Below, piece by piece: positions 61,134-64,000 of a stretch of DNA of 64,000 bases (its first letter is position 1; the number at the start of each line of letters is the position of its first letter). The notes beneath the pieces were generated by a model. The model was not told the DNA's origin. It did not search any database and saw only the letters and a program-made list of their open reading frames with translations. The translations under genes and the position numbers were made by a program. The stretch comes from Ilex aquifolium (Eukaryota > Streptophyta > Magnoliopsida > Aquifoliales > Aquifoliaceae): positions 10,860,551 through 10,924,550 of the forward strand of contig OX637391.1 in the NCBI GenBank assembly GCA_951799425.1. Direction: 5' to 3'.

Positions 61134-61856
61134 CTAATCCACTTACTAGTCATCTCTGTTTTGACGTTTTAGAAAAATGACAAGGCGATCAGATGAACCA
61201 GTGAGTCCCTAAGACTCAATAATTTCACTAACCCGACTTGTGGGGGCCGTTAAATTAATTAAAAGAAAAAAAGTTGTGCATTCACTAACAATTATAATTT
61301 TTAGTCCAATAATAAGCGATTCAATTCAACAATCAACAGGTTTCATAAATTTAGAATCTAGATATAAACTAGAGGTGCAATTTTTTCTCATGAACAATTG
61401 AAGACAAAAACTATATGAGTCTCACAAAAAAAAAAAAAAAAAATCCCATAGCTTCTATGATCGTGGTCATTAGTCCATCCACAATTAACTAAGAAATGTA
61501 TCGGCTCATAACGATCTTCTTGTGCGTTACATCCAATAACAAGAACATATGTAAGTAATGGCTTTTGTGCTGGACCCACTTGGAGACTAAAAAACCAAAC
61601 TAAGAGGATTGCTGACTTTTGGACACACTTTGAAGACAACTGGTCCCCCCCCCCCCCCCACCCACCCACCCAATAATTTTTAGACATGTTGGGATCATTT
61701 TATAAATTTTAAAAAAAATTGCAAGGGTTATTTTGTTATTATAGAGAATTAGGATCATTTTTTGTAGCAAAAAAAGAGTCACTTTGTAAGTGTATTAAAA
61801 AATCAATACTCCAATTTAAAACTATACTACCATTTGGAGTTTCAAAAACCAAAATA
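61134..61856. other. Spacer, no gene seen
   Basis: Contains a C-run at 61647-61659 and A/T-rich sequence without recognised elements. Confidence 0.4.
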
Positions 61857-63213
61857 TATATATAATAAAGTACAATACAATTCAAATCTCAAAAGATAAA
61901 CAAAATGATTGTTGCTATTCGCGGTTGAGATCGCTTTAAATTTTATTTTAAAATTAATCTAACGGCTAATATTAACACCCTAAATTTAATAGGAAAAATG
62001 GGTCCCTAAAGGTGTGTTTGGAGTAACTTTTTAAAAGTACTTTTAGAAATTATTTCTCGTAAGTACTTTAAAAAAAAATAGTGTTTAAAACCTTTACCAC
62101 CACTACATTTACCACCACCACCCCTACCGCTCCACCACCATCACCACTACCACCCCCACTGCCACCTCCACCCCCACCCCCACAGCCGCCACAATCATTA
62201 TCGCCACCCTACCATACCCACCACCACCACCATCACCACTTCCATTGTCCCACCACCATCATAACCACTACCAACACCGCCCACCACTACCACCACCACT
62301 ACCACCACCACCATCCCTAATCACCACCGCTGTTGCACTTTACCACCACAGCTACTGTTCCACAACCACCCCCATGACCATCACAACTACCCCCACTATC
62401 GCCAACCCTCCATCGCCACCCCCACCATCGCCACTGCTCCACCCCACCCTCACTGTCCCACCGCTACCACCACCACCACTATCGTCATCTACCACCAATT
62501 GCTATCATCATCGTCCCTGGCTACCACCCACCACCATCGTCATCTTATTCTTATATTTATTACCATTACCACCATCATCCCACTATCATCGTCGCCCACC
62601 GTCAGCACCCACCAACACCCATCGTCGACCACCATCGCCACCAACCATTGTCACCTACCCTACCAACCACCACCACCTGTCATCGCCCACCATTACAGTC
62701 ACCCACTGTCACCTACCCCCACCACACTTACTACTGCAGACATTCGTCACCACCCATCACACTGTCGCCTAGAAGCACCCATCGTCGCCCACTACCACCA
62801 TCATCACCGCCCATCACCACCATCGTCGTCCCACCACCACCATCATCACCGCCCACCACCATCGTCATCGTCCCACCACCACTATTGCCAACCACCATCA
62901 CCGTCGTCCACCACCACCCACACCCACCACCATTGTCACTCACGGCTGCCAATACCATCATCGTCACTCAAAACCCACCATCACCATCACCATTGTCACC
63001 CACGGCTGCTACCACCATCACGGTCGTCGCCTTACCCACCACAATCATCACCACTGTCGCCCACCACCACTACCACCGTTCACCCCCACTACAATCGGTG
63101 TTTAAATTTTTTTTTATCTCTCCTCTATGTTTGTGATTTGATTTTGAGTGTGAGTACAAATATATTAACCATTTTTTTTATTACTTCGTGCCTTCAGCAC
63201 GGGAAATAACTAG
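61857..63213 (+). mobile_element. Non-autonomous Helitron H3, 1357 bp
   Basis: The 5' end reads TATATATAATAAAGTACAAT, differing from the family TC start at the second base. The 3' end has hairpin CGTGCCTTCAGCACG, then GGAAATAACTAG. Between them is a conserved 5' part (CGCGGTTGAGATC, CTAACGGCTAATATTAACAC), a CCA/CAC-rich interior (62090-63080), and the conserved tail (AATCGGTGTTTAAA, CTCTATGTTTGTGATTTGAT). No Rep or helicase domain. It is followed directly by H4. Confidence 0.87.
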
Positions 63214-64000
63214 TCTATATAATAAAGTATAATACAATTCAAATCTCAAAAGATAAACAAAATGACTTTAACCATTCGCGGTTGAGATCTCTTTAAATTT
63301 TATTTTAAAATTAATCCGACAGTTGATATTAACACCCCAAATTTAATATGAAAAATAGGCCCCTAAGAATGTATTTGGGATGACTTTTTAAAAGTGATTC
63401 AAGGAATTATAACTTCTTATAACTACTTTAAACAGAAAAAGTAGTGTTTGGAACAGTCCCACCCCCCACCACCACCACCACCACCACCACCATCGCCGCC
63501 TTTGCCACAACAACCACCACCGCCCCGCCACCACCACTATCTCCACCCCACCACCACCATCCTTACTACCACCACCATCACCCTTACCACCACCACCCCC
63601 ACCGCCCCACGACCATCACCACTACCCCACCGTCACTACAACTATCGTCACCGTCACCATCCACCACCATCGTCATCTCATTCTTATATTTATTACCACT
63701 ACCACCATCATCTCACGACTATCGTCACCACCCACCACCCACCACCCACCACCACCATATTGTTGCCCACCACCACCCTTCACCGCTCCTTACTATCGCC
63801 ACCCACTGTCACCCACCCCACCACACCTACCACCACCGTCATTCGCCACCATCCATTATATTGTCGTCCAGAAGTATCTGTCGTCGTCCACCACCACCAA
63901 CACCGTCGTCATCCATGGCTGTTGTCACCCACAGTTACCACCACCACCACAATCATTGTCATCCACCACAACCATCATCGTCTCCTACCACCACTACTGC
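63214..64000 (+). mobile_element. Non-autonomous Helitron H4, 5' part (cut by window end)
   Basis: Starts TCTATATAATAAAGTATAAT immediately after the CTAG of H3. The first 250 bp match H3 (AAAGATAAACAAAATGAC, CGCGGTTGAGATC, ACAGTTGATATTAACACC), then the CCA-rich interior begins near 63460. The 3' hairpin is outside the window. Confidence 0.87.

Noticed and set aside
62081..63209. His/Pro/Thr-rich open frames near the right end
   Set aside because: Same low-complexity Helitron interior as above.

Overview
The window is nuclear DNA of a flowering plant, probably a eudicot. The evidence is two intron-containing plant genes with GT-AG junctions (an MFSD5/MOT2-type transporter and an ACBP3-type acyl-CoA-binding protein), Tat-lineage Ty3/gypsy LTR retrotransposons, Helitrons, and hAT and Harbinger-type non-autonomous elements. 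No bacterial, organellar or rRNA genes were recognised. The species cannot be named from the sequence.

Layout. 1-8593: 3' part of a Tat-like LTR retrotransposon cut by the left window edge. It holds degenerate tandem repeats, three decayed copies of an antisense extra ORF (aORF), a polypurine tract and a 753-bp 3' LTR. 8594-11202: a block duplicated at 29003-29488, a gag fragment, a hAT-type MITE with 8-bp target duplication, and a 100-bp MITE. 11203-22026: a complete but mutated 10.8-kb Tat element with two 780-bp LTRs, TSD TAGTG, PBS, gag-PR-RT-RH-aRH-INT, an 84-bp tandem array, and an antisense gene with a TATA box and two introns. 22027-28160: a short Helitron-like piece and a 5.3-kb AT-rich foldback-like element with palindromic ends, a 237-bp satellite array and a nested Harbinger-like element. 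28161-34600: mostly unrecognised sequence plus one Helitron.

34600-48550 is the genic island. Both genes are on the minus strand: ACBP3-like at 48346-45692 (4 exons, 367 aa), then the MFSD5-like transporter at 42827-35167 (9 exons, 447 aa). All exon phases close, and no stop or frameshift was found in the assembled reading frames. Nothing suggests that the two genes share a pathway.

48550-64000 is a dense nest of DNA transposons: hAT-type elements with 8-bp duplications, two paralogous long-TIR elements that each act as an empty site for an insertion in the other, Harbinger-type elements with TAA duplications, a palindromic hairpin element, and Helitrons of one main family. Two of these abut head to tail (3' CTAG then 5' TC) at 63213/63214, and four carry degenerate (CCA)n-rich interiors.

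The aORF promoter-plus-intron architecture, its triplication in the left element, the foldback/satellite element and the Helitron junctions are the most notable observations. No new host gene system was found. Homology statements rest on recognised motifs read by eye; no database search was run.
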